Positions 1-6,982 are shown, counted from the stretch's first letter. The stretch: DNA of 20,205 nt from Bacilli bacterium (GCA_900769695.1 CAAGHO010000019.1:1-20205); one strand, 5' to 3'. Numbers and translations: made by a program. The notes: generated by a model from the sequence alone, not told the origin.

Positions 1-371
1 CTCAAGTACAACCTGAGGTAGTTCAACCAATGCCAGAAGCTGCTCAAGTACAACCTGAGGTAGTTCAACCAATGCCAGAAGTTGCTCCTGTCCAACCTGA
101 GGTAGTTCCACCAATGCCAGAAGTTGCTCCAGTTCAACCTGAGGTAGTTCCACCAATGCCAGAAGTTGCTCCAGTACAACCTGAAGTAGTTCAACCAATG
201 CCAGAAGCTGCTCCAGTACAACCTGAGGCAGTTCAACCAATGCCAGAAGTTGCTCCAGTACAACCTGAGGCAGTTCAACCAATGCCAGAAGTTGCTCCAG
301 TTCAACCTGAGGCAGTTCAACCAATGCCAGAAGTTGCTCCAGTACAACCTGAGGTAGTTCCACAAATGTCA
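1..371 (+). repeat. 42-bp in-frame tandem repeat, about 8.7 copies
   Basis: Units start at ATG positions 30, 72, 114, 156, 198, 240, 282 and 324, exactly 42 bases apart. A partial unit precedes base 30 and a decayed one starts at 366. Units differ by a few substitutions only (GTA/GCA, CAA/CCA, GTC/GTA/GTT), and the length is always a multiple of three. Near-identity at DNA level points to recent expansion or homogenisation by slippage or recombination, and copy number is likely to vary between strains. Confidence 0.95.
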
Positions 372-746
372 GAAGTGGTGTCAGTTTCTACTGAGCCTAC
401 AAATCAAACGGTTTCAATTTATGGTGGTGCAAATCCAAGCGTATCAAAGAGTGTCATAGAAACTACTGAAACACATCAAATATATGGTGGCGCTAATCCT
501 TTAGAAAATACTCAATCTATTTCTATTAATGATATAAATCAAGCTGCTGCAAATCAAATTGGAGCTGCTAATGAACCACAAATAGAACAAGTTGTTGTAC
601 CAGTACAGACTGAAGTAGTTCAACCAACTCCTGAGGTTACGTCAGTTATCAATCCTACAGTTTCTAATGTTGAAACACAACCTCAAGTTTCTGTTGTAGA
701 TGTAAATCAACCAATAGTTGAACCATATAACCCAAATAATGTCTAG
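1..746 (+). CDS. C-terminal part of a Pro/Glu/Val-repeat protein (5' end outside window)
   Basis: I do not recognise this protein. The frame is open from base 3, so the gene begins before the window and the first ATG (base 30) is only an internal repeat Met. About eight near-identical 14-residue units of the form MPEVAPVQPEVVPP run to about base 365, followed by a decayed unit beginning MSEVVSV. Next come two copies of IYGGANP, 21 residues apart, then a mixed Asn/Gln/Val/Ser-rich tail containing one more degenerate unit (PVQTEVVQPTPEV, 600-638). The last residues are PYNPNNV. There is no membrane segment, LPXTG sorting motif or cysteine in the visible part. Such tails are usually extended, disordered linkers or ligand regions attached to a folded N-terminal domain, which is not visible here. 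The stop codon overlaps a terminator hairpin, so this gene ends its transcript. Confidence 0.8.
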   Translation, partial: QVQPEVVQPMPEAAQVQPEVVQPMPEVAPVQPEVVPPMPEVAPVQPEVVPPMPEVAPVQPEVVQPMPEAAPVQPEAVQPMPEVAPVQPEAVQPMPEVAPVQPEAVQPMPEVAPVQPEVVPQMSEVVSVSTEPTNQTVSIYGGANPSVSKSVIETTETHQIYGGANPLENTQSISINDINQAAANQIGAANEPQIEQVVVPVQTEVVQPTPEVTSVINPTVSNVETQPQVSVVDVNQPIVEPYNPNNV

Positions 747-769
747 AAGAGTAAAATCTTCTTTTTTTT
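745..769 (+). terminator. Intrinsic terminator of the repeat-protein gene
   Basis: AGAAGA (745-750) pairs with TCTTCT (757-762) around a six-base loop, and a run of T follows to 769. The stem starts inside the TAG stop codon of the repeat-protein gene. Confidence 0.75.
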
Positions 770-780
770 ATGGTGTTTTC

Positions 781-808
781 TTGTTTGAAAATGATAAAAA
801 GGTATAAA
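781..808 (+). promoter_or_regulatory. Probable SigA promoter of ldh
   Basis: TTGTTT (781-786) and TATAAA (803-808) are separated by 16 bases, about 35 bases upstream of the ldh start and just after the preceding terminator. The -35 match is only partial. The exact hexamers are uncertain in this AT-rich spacer. Confidence 0.45.
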
Positions 809-842
809 ATATATATAGATAGAAAATATAGGAGGATGAAAT

Positions 843-1754
843 ATGAAAAATAAAGTTGTGTTAGTTGGATGTGGTAATGTAGGTATGAGTTATGCTTATG
901 CATTATTAAATCAAAGAACTAATGTTAATGAACTTGTTTTAATTGATATTGATAAGGATAGAGTCGAAGGTGAAGTAATGGATTTAAATCATTGCCTTGC
1001 TTTTGCACCAAGCAAAATTGATATCAAAGCTGGTGAATATAGTGATTGTGGCGATGCAACACTAGTTGTTATAGCAGCAGGTGCTAATCAAAAACCTGGG
1101 GAAACTAGAATGGATTTAATTAACAAAAATAGTAAGATTTTTAAATCAATTGTTACTCCAATTGTTGAAAGTGGATTTAATGGTGTGTTTTTAGTAGCGA
1201 CAAATCCACTAGATGTAATGACATATCTAACATGGAAATATTCTGGTTTTGAAACAAATAAAGTATTTGGTACTGGAACTAGCCTTGATACTGCAAGATT
1301 AAAATATTTAGTTGGTAGTAGATTAGATGTTAATCCAAAAAGCGTTCATGCATATGTAATTGGTGAACATGGTGATTCAGAATTTGTTCCATGGTCTAAT
1401 GCTGATATTGCATTACAAGATATTGAAGGGTTTATTGAAAAAGACGAATTAGAAGAAATTGAGAAAGAAGTTAAAAATGCAGCCTATGAAATAATTAATA
1501 AAAAAGGTGCAACTTATTATGGAATAGGTATGACTTTGGCAATGATTACAAATGCTATTTTAGAAGATGAAAATAGAGTAATAACTGTTTCAAATTATGA
1601 TAGTAAAAATGGTATATATATGGGAACTCCTGCTGTTGTAGGAAGAAGCGGCATTAAACAAAGAATTTACATTAATTTAACGGAAGAGGAAACGAAAAAA
1701 CTCCAAAATTCTGTAGATATAATTAAATCTGCTGTTGAAAGCCAAGAAGATTAA
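843..1754 (+). CDS. ldh: L-lactate dehydrogenase
   Basis: Cytosolic NAD-dependent enzyme that reduces pyruvate to L-lactate and regenerates NAD+ during fermentation. The 303-residue protein shows the Rossmann glycine motif GCGNVG (residues 9-14) with an NAD-ribose Asp at 35. It has the active-site loop ANQKPGETR (81-89), with Gln83 at the position that favours pyruvate over oxaloacetate and catalytic-loop Arg89. TNPLDVMT follows (from 120), then GTSLDTAR with the Asp149/Arg152 pair, and GEHGDSE with the catalytic His176. Gln rather than Arg in the loop argues for LDH over malate dehydrogenase. The length is slightly short of the usual 310-320. The start has a strong site, AGGAGG (830-835). 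The fructose-bisphosphate effector site was not assessed. A J-domain gene follows 19 bases downstream with no terminator between, so the two may be cotranscribed. Confidence 0.95.
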   Translation: MKNKVVLVGCGNVGMSYAYALLNQRTNVNELVLIDIDKDRVEGEVMDLNHCLAFAPSKIDIKAGEYSDCGDATLVVIAAGANQKPGETRMDLINKNSKIFKSIVTPIVESGFNGVFLVATNPLDVMTYLTWKYSGFETNKVFGTGTSLDTARLKYLVGSRLDVNPKSVHAYVIGEHGDSEFVPWSNADIALQDIEGFIEKDELEEIEKEVKNAAYEIINKKGATYYGIGMTLAMITNAILEDENRVITVSNYDSKNGIYMGTPAVVGRSGIKQRIYINLTEEETKKLQNSVDIIKSAVESQED

Positions 1755-1773
1755 AGTATAAGTTGGTGTATTA

Positions 1774-2712
1774 ATGAGTGATAAAACAAAAAGAGAAATA
1801 TATGAGTATTTACAAAGATATATTCATCAACAACAAGATCATAGTAATTATATAGACTATTATGATTTGTATGGAATAAAAAAAGAATTTAGAAAAAAAG
1901 AAAAGTATTTACATCCTGATCAAATTTCTTTTATTGATGAAGAATTTAAATATGTATTTAAAAAGTGTTCCGATGAATTTATAAAGGCAAAAAATGTTTT
2001 TTCTGATGAACAAAAAAAGAAACAATATGATTATAATTTAGAAACTGAAAAAATGAAGAATGATAATGTAAATATTAATAAGTCTGATTTTAAGGACGAT
2101 GATGCCAAAATTTTAGAATCGGCTATTGAAACTACTATTTATAAGTATGGATTTTATCAAGGTTATACTGCTTTACAAAATGCAGTTAGAAATGATTTTT
2201 CATATATAGTACGCGAAAATGGTGCTAGAGGAAAAGCTCAAGGGTTAGGTTCTAATAGAATTAAGGAAATTATATATGAAAATAGAAAAGATGTTATGGA
2301 AAATAAGGCAGATAATTTAGTAATGGATTATTTTTCAAATTTAATAGAAAAAAGTGGTTTATGCGAAAAAGCTGATTCTTTTTATGATATGTGCACATCA
2401 ACTATTCAGAAATATGATTTAACAAGAAATAGTAATCAAACAGCAACAGCTATAAAAATATATTTGGGTCAGGGAGAAACTCAATATTTTACAAATAATA
2501 ATAGATTAAGGGAAGTGTTTGAAGAAAATAATTTTTCTAGCTCTGATATAGATTTATTGATGTGTGTCAAATTACATAAATATGGACATGATGATCCAAG
2601 ATGTTTATTTTCTAACACAGCAAAGATGAATAAGGTAGAAAGAGTTGATCTTTTTACATCTAAACTTAAAGAAGAAGCCGTTAAGTATAACAATACTTCT
2701 AAAACTAGTTAA
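1774..2712 (+). CDS. Orphan J-domain (DnaJ-like) protein, 312 residues
   Basis: Residues about 27-87 look like a J domain: YYDLYGI leads into a basic helix II, then HPD at 47-49, the motif by which J proteins stimulate DnaK ATPase. A helix III/IV-like segment ending in DEQKKKQYD follows. There is no Gly/Phe linker, no CxxCxGxG zinc repeats and no DnaJ C-terminal domain, so this is not the general chaperone DnaJ but a class C J protein with its own client. The remaining 220 residues are predicted mostly helical and charged and match nothing I recognise; there is no membrane segment. The start codon has only a weak Shine-Dalgarno (GGTG), consistent with low expression or coupling to ldh upstream. 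The biological role is unknown. The HPD and its spacing give good confidence in the domain call. Confidence 0.75.
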   Translation: MSDKTKREIYEYLQRYIHQQQDHSNYIDYYDLYGIKKEFRKKEKYLHPDQISFIDEEFKYVFKKCSDEFIKAKNVFSDEQKKKQYDYNLETEKMKNDNVNINKSDFKDDDAKILESAIETTIYKYGFYQGYTALQNAVRNDFSYIVRENGARGKAQGLGSNRIKEIIYENRKDVMENKADNLVMDYFSNLIEKSGLCEKADSFYDMCTSTIQKYDLTRNSNQTATAIKIYLGQGETQYFTNNNRLREVFEENNFSSSDIDLLMCVKLHKYGHDDPRCLFSNTAKMNKVERVDLFTSKLKEEAVKYNNTSKTS

Positions 2713-2779
2713 TTATTTTTGTTATTTTCTAGAAAGAATAAACATATATATTAAACATAGAAAGGAATGAATAATATAT

Positions 2780-3040
2780 ATGGAAACACTTAAAGTAAGC
2801 AGTAAATCTAATCCAAATAGCGTTGCAGGAGCGTTAGCAAATGTCTTTCGTGAAAAAGGAACTGTTGAGATTCAGGCTGTAGGAGCAGGAGCTCTAAATC
2901 AAGCTATAAAGGCAATTGCAATCGCAAGGGGTTTTGTTGCACCTTCTGGAAAAAACTTAGTATGTATACCAGCATTTTCTGATATTGCAATTGATGGAGA
3001 AGAGCGTACTGCTATAAAACTTATAATAGAATCTAAATAA
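2780..3040 (+). CDS. spoVS: Stage V sporulation protein S
   Basis: The 86-residue product is a full-length, highly conserved SpoVS: it opens METLKVSSKSNPNSVAGALA and carries the conserved GAGALNQAIKAIAIARG core and the IAIDGEERTAIKLIIE C-terminus. SpoVS is a small Alba-fold, probably nucleic-acid-binding protein. In Bacillus its loss disturbs septation and late sporulation, but homologues also occur in non-sporulating bacteria, so alone it does not prove sporulation. Together with cotE in this window, it supports it. The likely ribosome-binding site AAAGGA (2761-2766) is about 13 bases from the ATG, unusually far; the nearer ATG at 2767 is out of frame. In Bacillus spoVS is SigH-driven; I could not find a convincing SigH promoter here. 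Confidence 0.95.
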   Translation: METLKVSSKSNPNSVAGALANVFREKGTVEIQAVGAGALNQAIKAIAIARGFVAPSGKNLVCIPAFSDIAIDGEERTAIKLIIESK

Positions 3041-3043
3041 TTA

Positions 3044-3072
3044 TTGCTAAAATTTAGAAATAGGCATATAAT
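3044..3072 (+). promoter_or_regulatory. SigA promoter of the T-box/dipeptidase/serS operon
   Basis: TTGCTA (3044-3049), a 17-base spacer and a perfect TATAAT (3067-3072) lie just after the spoVS stop. Transcription would begin near 3079, exactly where the base of T-box Stem I begins. Confidence 0.85.
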
Positions 3073-3076
3073 AATA

Positions 3077-3272
3077 GAGACAAATCAATAATTAGAGATA
3101 ATAATAAGTAATTTTATTTAAGAGAGATTATGGTTGGTGAGAATAATTATAAAATCTTATTTGTCTACTCTATAGATGGATTAATTCCCGGATGATTTCC
3201 GTTATTTAAATTAAGAAAATAAAAGGATGGTACCGTGCTGTAAGCACTCCTTTGTGTACTATTCTTTTTTTT
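3077..3272 (+). promoter_or_regulatory. T-box riboswitch leader, probably tRNA-Ser responsive
   Basis: The leader carries a T-box sequence AAAGGATGGTACCGTGC (3222-3238). Antiterminator: AAAGGA (3222-3227) plus GTGC (3235-3238) pair with GCAC (3244-3247) plus TCCTTT (3248-3253), leaving the seven-base bulge TGGTACC (3228-3234) that binds the tRNA acceptor end. Competing terminator: AGGATGGTAC (3224-3233) pairs over ten bases with GTACTATTCT (3256-3265), followed by eight T (3265-3272). Stem I base: AGACAAAT (3078-3085) pairs with ATTTGTCT (3159-3166). An AGTA loop-E-like motif (3107-3110) and a distal GGTTGGTGAG loop (3132-3141) are visible. The likely specifier is TCT (3155-3157), a serine codon preceded by AAA, agreeing with serS downstream. 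Uncharged tRNA would favour readthrough. The specifier assignment is less certain than the T-box itself. Confidence 0.9.
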
Positions 3273-3288
3273 GTTAGGAGATGAAATT

Positions 3289-4197
3289 TTGTTTGATGCA
3301 CATTATGATTTATTAACAATTCTATATTGTTGTTATTTAAAAAACGATTTTTCATATATTGAGAGATTACAAGATGACTTAGCTGATGTATCTTCTTTGA
3401 TAGCAAATCTTTATTTCATGAGTAAAGATGAAATGAAAGAAGAGTTACAAATAGAAGATATTGATGTTTTGGAAATGTTTAGGATAAGTACTAACTTATT
3501 TGAAAAATACTTTCCTGATAAGTTGGTTATTTATAGTATTGAGGGTTGTGACTATATAAAAGATGAAGATGAATTAGAAAAACTTTATAATTTAGGTCTT
3601 AGAAATATTTTACTTGTTTGGAATAATGAAAATAAGTATGGATCGGGTAATAAATCTTGCAAAGGCTTAACTGATTTAGGTAAAAGTTTTATTAAAAAGG
3701 CTGTTAGTTTAGGTATTTCAATAGATTTATCTCATATGAATAAAAATACATTCTGGGATAGTATAGAATTACTTAAAGCGTTAAAAAATGATGGTTATAG
3801 AGTAAAGGTAATCGCAAGTCACTCGAATAGTTATTTATTATGTCAAAATAAAAGAAATTTAGATGATGAACAGATTAAGGCAATAAAAGATTTGTCGGGG
3901 ATGATAGGTTTAGTTGGTTATGGTCCTTTTATAAATGTAGATGAGAAAAGTTTAGAAGAAAATTATTTGAATCATATTAAACATGTAGAAAGTATTGTTG
4001 GAATTGATAATGTTATGATTGCTACTGATAATATGGAGTTTGCGACAGTATTATTTAATCTAGATGAAGATATTAGTTTATTGAGTCATAAAAATATTAA
4101 GAAAGATTTGACTAATATATTAAAAAATTATTATAATGAAGAAGAAATTAATAAAATAATTAGAATTAATGGAGAAAGATTAATAGAGGAGAGATAG
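3289..4197 (+). CDS. Membrane/renal-dipeptidase-family (M19) metallodipeptidase
   Basis: The 302-residue protein has the M19 zinc dipeptidase layout: N-terminal FDAHYD (His5/Asp7), IEG with Glu85, LGLRNILLVWNNEN, GLTDLGKSF, DLSH (His149), ASHSN (His178), KRN (Arg189) and ATDN (Asp247). These correspond to the two-zinc ligands and catalytic Asp of the family, so the enzyme looks active. It should hydrolyse dipeptides, and no signal peptide is present, so it is cytosolic. The start is TTG 3289: the site TTAGGAG (3274-3280) lies eight bases upstream and the protein then begins at FDAH as is usual for the family. An ATG at 3281 is out of frame. It sits between the T-box leader and serS, two bases from the serS start, so it should be induced by serine-tRNA starvation. 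It is shorter than most relatives, and its substrate specificity is unknown. Confidence 0.85.
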   Translation: MFDAHYDLLTILYCCYLKNDFSYIERLQDDLADVSSLIANLYFMSKDEMKEELQIEDIDVLEMFRISTNLFEKYFPDKLVIYSIEGCDYIKDEDELEKLYNLGLRNILLVWNNENKYGSGNKSCKGLTDLGKSFIKKAVSLGISIDLSHMNKNTFWDSIELLKALKNDGYRVKVIASHSNSYLLCQNKRNLDDEQIKAIKDLSGMIGLVGYGPFINVDEKSLEENYLNHIKHVESIVGIDNVMIATDNMEFATVLFNLDEDISLLSHKNIKKDLTNILKNYYNEEEINKIIRINGERLIEER

Positions 4198-4199
4198 TA

Positions 4200-5489
4200 A
4201 TGTTAGATATAAAATTTGTAAGAGAAAATAAAGAATTAGTAAAAGAAAATATTAAGAAAAAATTTCAGGATCAAAAACTACCTTTAGTAGATGAGGTTGT
4301 TGAGTTAGATGAAAGAATTAGAAACTTAAAACAAACTGGGGACAGTTTAAGACAGGAAAGAAATAAAACTAGTGATGAGATTGGTGTTTTATTTAGAGAA
4401 AAAAAGCAGGAAGAGGCAAATCTAAAAAAACAACAAGTAGTTGAAATAAATGAAAGGCTAGAAAAAATAGAAGAAGAAGAAAAAGAACTTTCAAAATCTT
4501 TGAAAGAAAAGATGATGGTTATTCCAAATATTTTAGATTCATCTGTTCCAATTGGAAAAGATGATAGTTTCAATGTTGAAAATGAAAGATTTGGAGAGCC
4601 AGTTGTTCCTGATTATGAGATTCCATATCATGCCGATATCATTGAAAGATTAGGAGGACTAGACAAAGAATCAGCAGGAAGAGTATCTGGCAATGGTTTT
4701 TACTATTTAATGGGTGATATTGCTAGACTTCATGAAGCTATGATAGCTTATGCTAGGGATTTTATGATTGATAAAGGATTTACTTATTGTATTCCACCAT
4801 TTATGATTCGTAGTGATGTTGTTGATGGTGTTATGTCTTTTGATGAGATGGATGCTATGATGTATAAAATTGAAAATGAAGATTTATATTTAATTGGAAC
4901 AAGTGAACATTCAATGATTGGTAAATTTAAAGGACAATTAATTGATGAGAAAGACTTACCAATTGCAATGACATCATATTCTCCATGTTTCAGAAAAGAA
5001 GTTGGTGCTCACGGAATTGAAGAAAGAGGACTTTACCGTGTTCATCAATTTGAAAAAGAAGAAATGGTAGTTTTATGTAAGAGTGAAGATGCAATGGATT
5101 GGTATAACAAAATGTGGAAATATACTGTTGAATATTTTAGAAGCTTAGATGTTCCTGTTAGAACACTTGAATGTTGTTCAGGCGATTTAGCTGATTTAAA
5201 AGTAAAATCATGTGATGTAGAAGCTTGGAGTCCAAGACAAAAAACATACTTTGAAGTTGGTTCATGTTCAACATTAGGTGATGCTCAAGCAAGACGTTTA
5301 TCAATTCGTGCTAAAGGAAAAGATGGTAACTATTTAGTTTCAACTTTAAATAATACAGTTGTTGCTTCTCCAAGAGGATTAATTGGAGTGATAGAAAACA
5401 ACTACCAAAAAGATGGCTCTATTAAAGTACCAAAAGTCCTACAACCATATATGGGTGGATTAGAAGTAATTAAACCAAAGGAAAGATAA
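4200..5489 (+). CDS. serS: Seryl-tRNA synthetase, archaeal-like sequence type
   Basis: A class II synthetase that charges tRNA-Ser. Residues 1-110 form the long antiparallel coiled coil that grips the tRNA-Ser variable arm. The catalytic domain has TSE (234-236), motif 2 with SYSPCFRKEVGAHG (259-272) and HQFEKEEM, and a motif 3 Arg392 within NNTVVASPRGLIGVIENN. The 429 residues are full length. Several stretches, such as LECCSGDLADLKVKSCDVEA (323-342) and NNTVVASPR in place of the bacterial NGSGLAVGR-like motif, resemble archaeal SerRS as I remember them rather than the Bacillus enzyme. It is not the rare zinc-dependent methanogen type. It is cotranscribed with the dipeptidase under the T-box, has a good ribosome-binding site, and is followed by a strong terminator. 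Confidence 0.93.
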   Translation: MLDIKFVRENKELVKENIKKKFQDQKLPLVDEVVELDERIRNLKQTGDSLRQERNKTSDEIGVLFREKKQEEANLKKQQVVEINERLEKIEEEEKELSKSLKEKMMVIPNILDSSVPIGKDDSFNVENERFGEPVVPDYEIPYHADIIERLGGLDKESAGRVSGNGFYYLMGDIARLHEAMIAYARDFMIDKGFTYCIPPFMIRSDVVDGVMSFDEMDAMMYKIENEDLYLIGTSEHSMIGKFKGQLIDEKDLPIAMTSYSPCFRKEVGAHGIEERGLYRVHQFEKEEMVVLCKSEDAMDWYNKMWKYTVEYFRSLDVPVRTLECCSGDLADLKVKSCDVEAWSPRQKTYFEVGSCSTLGDAQARRLSIRAKGKDGNYLVSTLNNTVVASPRGLIGVIENNYQKDGSIKVPKVLQPYMGGLEVIKPKER

Positions 5490-5499
5490 GATTTAAATA

Positions 5500-5534
5500 A
5501 AAAAATTAATGTCAAGTTTAGACATTAATTTTTT
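5500..5534. terminator. Bidirectional terminator between serS and the lipoprotein gene
   Basis: AAAAAATTAATGTC (5500-5513) pairs perfectly with GACATTAATTTTTT (5521-5534) around a seven-base loop. The A/T tails supply a U-tract on both strands. The lipoprotein stop codon overlaps the right arm, so one hairpin ends both convergent genes. Confidence 0.85.
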
Positions 5535-6057
5535 ATTTTGTTTCTTTAAATGATGAGATAATTTTATCAAATTCTTTTTGAACATCTTCTTTTTGACTGT
5601 AAGTTGTCCACATTAATATTTGACTATAATAATTATCAGTTTCAATCGCATATATTCTCATATATATATTTGTTGTTTCTTGTGTTGTTTTAAATTCTAC
5701 ATATTTACAGTTTTTTTCATTAATATTGATATCTTTTGTTTCTTCAAATTTAGTGTTATAATTTTCTTCATTTTGACTAAAGATTGTTTCTTGATACTTT
5801 TCAAAATCCATTGCTAAATCAGCCTTGGCTTCAGTGATTGCAATCATATACTTTTGTTTTTCGGAATTTTGAATTTCAATATTTGCAGCTTGATTTAAAC
5901 TTCCTTTAGAAACAGGTGTGTCCCAAGAAGTTGGAACAGTTACTTGAAACTTATTATCATAACTGTTGACTTTTTTACTCTCTATTTTTGTTGTAGTTGT
6001 GTTTGAACATCCAGTTAATAATAAAACACTCATCAAAACTAATATAAATTTCTTCAT
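5533..6057 (-). CDS. Small secreted lipoprotein, possibly PsbP/DcrB-like fold
   Basis: The 174-residue product begins with a lipoprotein signal peptide: MKKF, a hydrophobic run, then the lipobox LLTGC with Cys17 as the predicted lipidated residue. The mature protein should be tethered to the outer face of the membrane by a Thr-rich linker. The rest (from about residue 33) starts YDNKFQVTVPTSWD and ends DKIISSFKE, a pattern typical of PsbP/DcrB-like (DUF1795-type) alpha/beta domains; that is an inference from pattern, not a proven homology. Its function is unknown. It is the only minus-strand gene here and is convergent with serS. AAAGGAG (6071-6065) lies seven bases before the ATG. A TATACT-like -10 sits upstream on the minus strand, but no good -35 is visible. 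Confidence 0.85.
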   Translation of the reverse strand: MKKFILVLMSVLLLTGCSNTTTTKIESKKVNSYDNKFQVTVPTSWDTPVSKGSLNQAANIEIQNSEKQKYMIAITEAKADLAMDFEKYQETIFSQNEENYNTKFEETKDININEKNCKYVEFKTTQETTNIYMRIYAIETDNYYSQILMWTTYSQKEDVQKEFDKIISSFKETK

Positions 6058-6176
6058 ACATTTTCTCCTTTATAAAAGTTAGTATATCAAAAATATATTT
6101 AAAAAACTATAGTTTATGTATATTATTTTTTACTTTTATTCACAATAATATTAGTAGGTGTATCACTGATTAAAAA

Positions 6177-6205
6177 TTGACAGAATTGTAGTTTTTTGGT
6201 ATAAT
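6177..6205 (+). promoter_or_regulatory. Perfect-consensus SigA promoter for the ankyrin-like gene
   Basis: TTGACA (6177-6182), 17-base spacer, TATAAT (6200-6205). The expected start of transcription, near 6212, leaves a 5' leader of about 28 bases before the ATG at 6240. Confidence 0.92.
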
Positions 6206-6239
6206 ATGAAACTGTCACGTGAAATAAGAGGTGTTAATT

Positions 6240-6920
6240 ATGTTTTATAATGAATTAAAAACAATAAAAGCATGTGAAGAAGATCCATCCCTGATTTTTG
6301 ATTTAATTAAAGAGGGACATTTTGAATTAGTAGATAAACTACTTTCAAAGAAAATAGTTAGTGTTAATGAAGTTGATAGTGCTTCTAATGATGTTATAAC
6401 GAGATTATTAAAAGCTAGGCAATATGATCTAGTTTTAAAATATATGAAAAATAAAAACTGGAATGTAAATCATCAAAATTATGATGGTAATACATTTGGA
6501 CATTATTTAGCAGGTATTAATTATGTGCATGTACTAGAAATAATTAAACAATTAAAGAAAAATAAAGATTTTTCTCCTAATGTCAAAAATAAAAAAGGAG
6601 AAACATTACTTGACAAAGCTATTAATGAAAACTACATTTATACAACATTAAAAATATTAGAAGATAAAAGATTTAATAATATAGATGTGATTTCATTTAA
6701 AAAAATATTTGATACATATATAATTAATACTAGTTATGGAAAATACTCTAAACTAGATAATTTAAAGTCAATTATTTCAAGTTTAGAGAAAAAAGATTCA
6801 TTATTACCAAGTCTTCAAGAATTAATTGATAAAATAGTAAAGAATATGGACATTATCAAAAATGAATTAATGAAAAATAAATATCAGAGTTTAGAAGTAA
6901 TGATAAATGAATTTGTTTAA
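6240..6920 (+). CDS. Ankyrin-repeat-like cytosolic protein, 226 residues
   Basis: The N-terminal two thirds look like degenerate ankyrin repeats of about 33 residues: helix pairs such as SLIFDLIKEGHFELVDKLL, a unit NYDGNTFGHYLAGINYVHVL, and a clearer one KNKKGETLLDKAINENYI followed by TTLKILE. The C-terminal part is helical and Lys-rich. There is no signal peptide or membrane segment, so it is presumably a cytosolic protein-binding scaffold; the partner is unknown. I chose ATG 6240 over the upstream in-frame GTG 6231 because the site AAGAGGTG (6225-6232) lies seven bases before the ATG and would overlap the GTG. It is a single-gene unit with its own perfect promoter and a weak terminator-like hairpin after it, implying strong constitutive transcription. 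Confidence 0.7.
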   Translation: MFYNELKTIKACEEDPSLIFDLIKEGHFELVDKLLSKKIVSVNEVDSASNDVITRLLKARQYDLVLKYMKNKNWNVNHQNYDGNTFGHYLAGINYVHVLEIIKQLKKNKDFSPNVKNKKGETLLDKAINENYIYTTLKILEDKRFNNIDVISFKKIFDTYIINTSYGKYSKLDNLKSIISSLEKKDSLLPSLQELIDKIVKNMDIIKNELMKNKYQSLEVMINEFV

Positions 6921-6952
6921 AACAATAAATTTCAATATCTGTTATTTTTTTT
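6921..6952 (+). terminator. Weak terminator-like hairpin after the ankyrin-like gene
   Basis: AACAATA (6921-6927) can pair with TATCTGTT (6936-6943) with a bulged C, and a run of eight T follows. The stem is AT-rich and short, so termination may be partial. Confidence 0.4.
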
Positions 6953-6953
6953 C

Positions 6954-6982
6954 TTGTAAAAATAAACAATAATTATTATAAT
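6954..6982 (+). promoter_or_regulatory. SigA promoter of the gene at 7005
   Basis: TTGTAA (6954-6959), 17-base spacer, perfect TATAAT (6977-6982), about 20 bases upstream of the start codon's AAGGAGGG ribosome-binding site. Confidence 0.75.

Noticed and set aside
1..371. Regular 42-bp repeats as a CRISPR array
   Set aside because: The units are contiguous, without unique spacers, and keep an open frame encoding a 14-residue module; they are coding repeats.
664..903. Minus-strand open frame spanning the ldh promoter
   Set aside because: It covers a terminator, a promoter and the ldh start, and its translation has no recognisable features.
2713..2779. SigH promoter for spoVS, as in Bacillus
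   Set aside because: The only AGGAAT-like element is the ribosome-binding region, and no GAAT-type -10 lies at proper distance upstream of the ATG.
3281..3283. ATG right after TTAGGAG as the dipeptidase start
   Set aside because: It is out of frame with the M19 protein. TTG 3289, eight bases from the same site, is in frame and gives the usual FDAH start.
4271..4573. Minus-strand open frame inside serS
   Set aside because: It is the antisense of the Lys/Glu-rich coiled coil, giving a Ser/Phe-rich low-complexity product with no ribosome-binding site.
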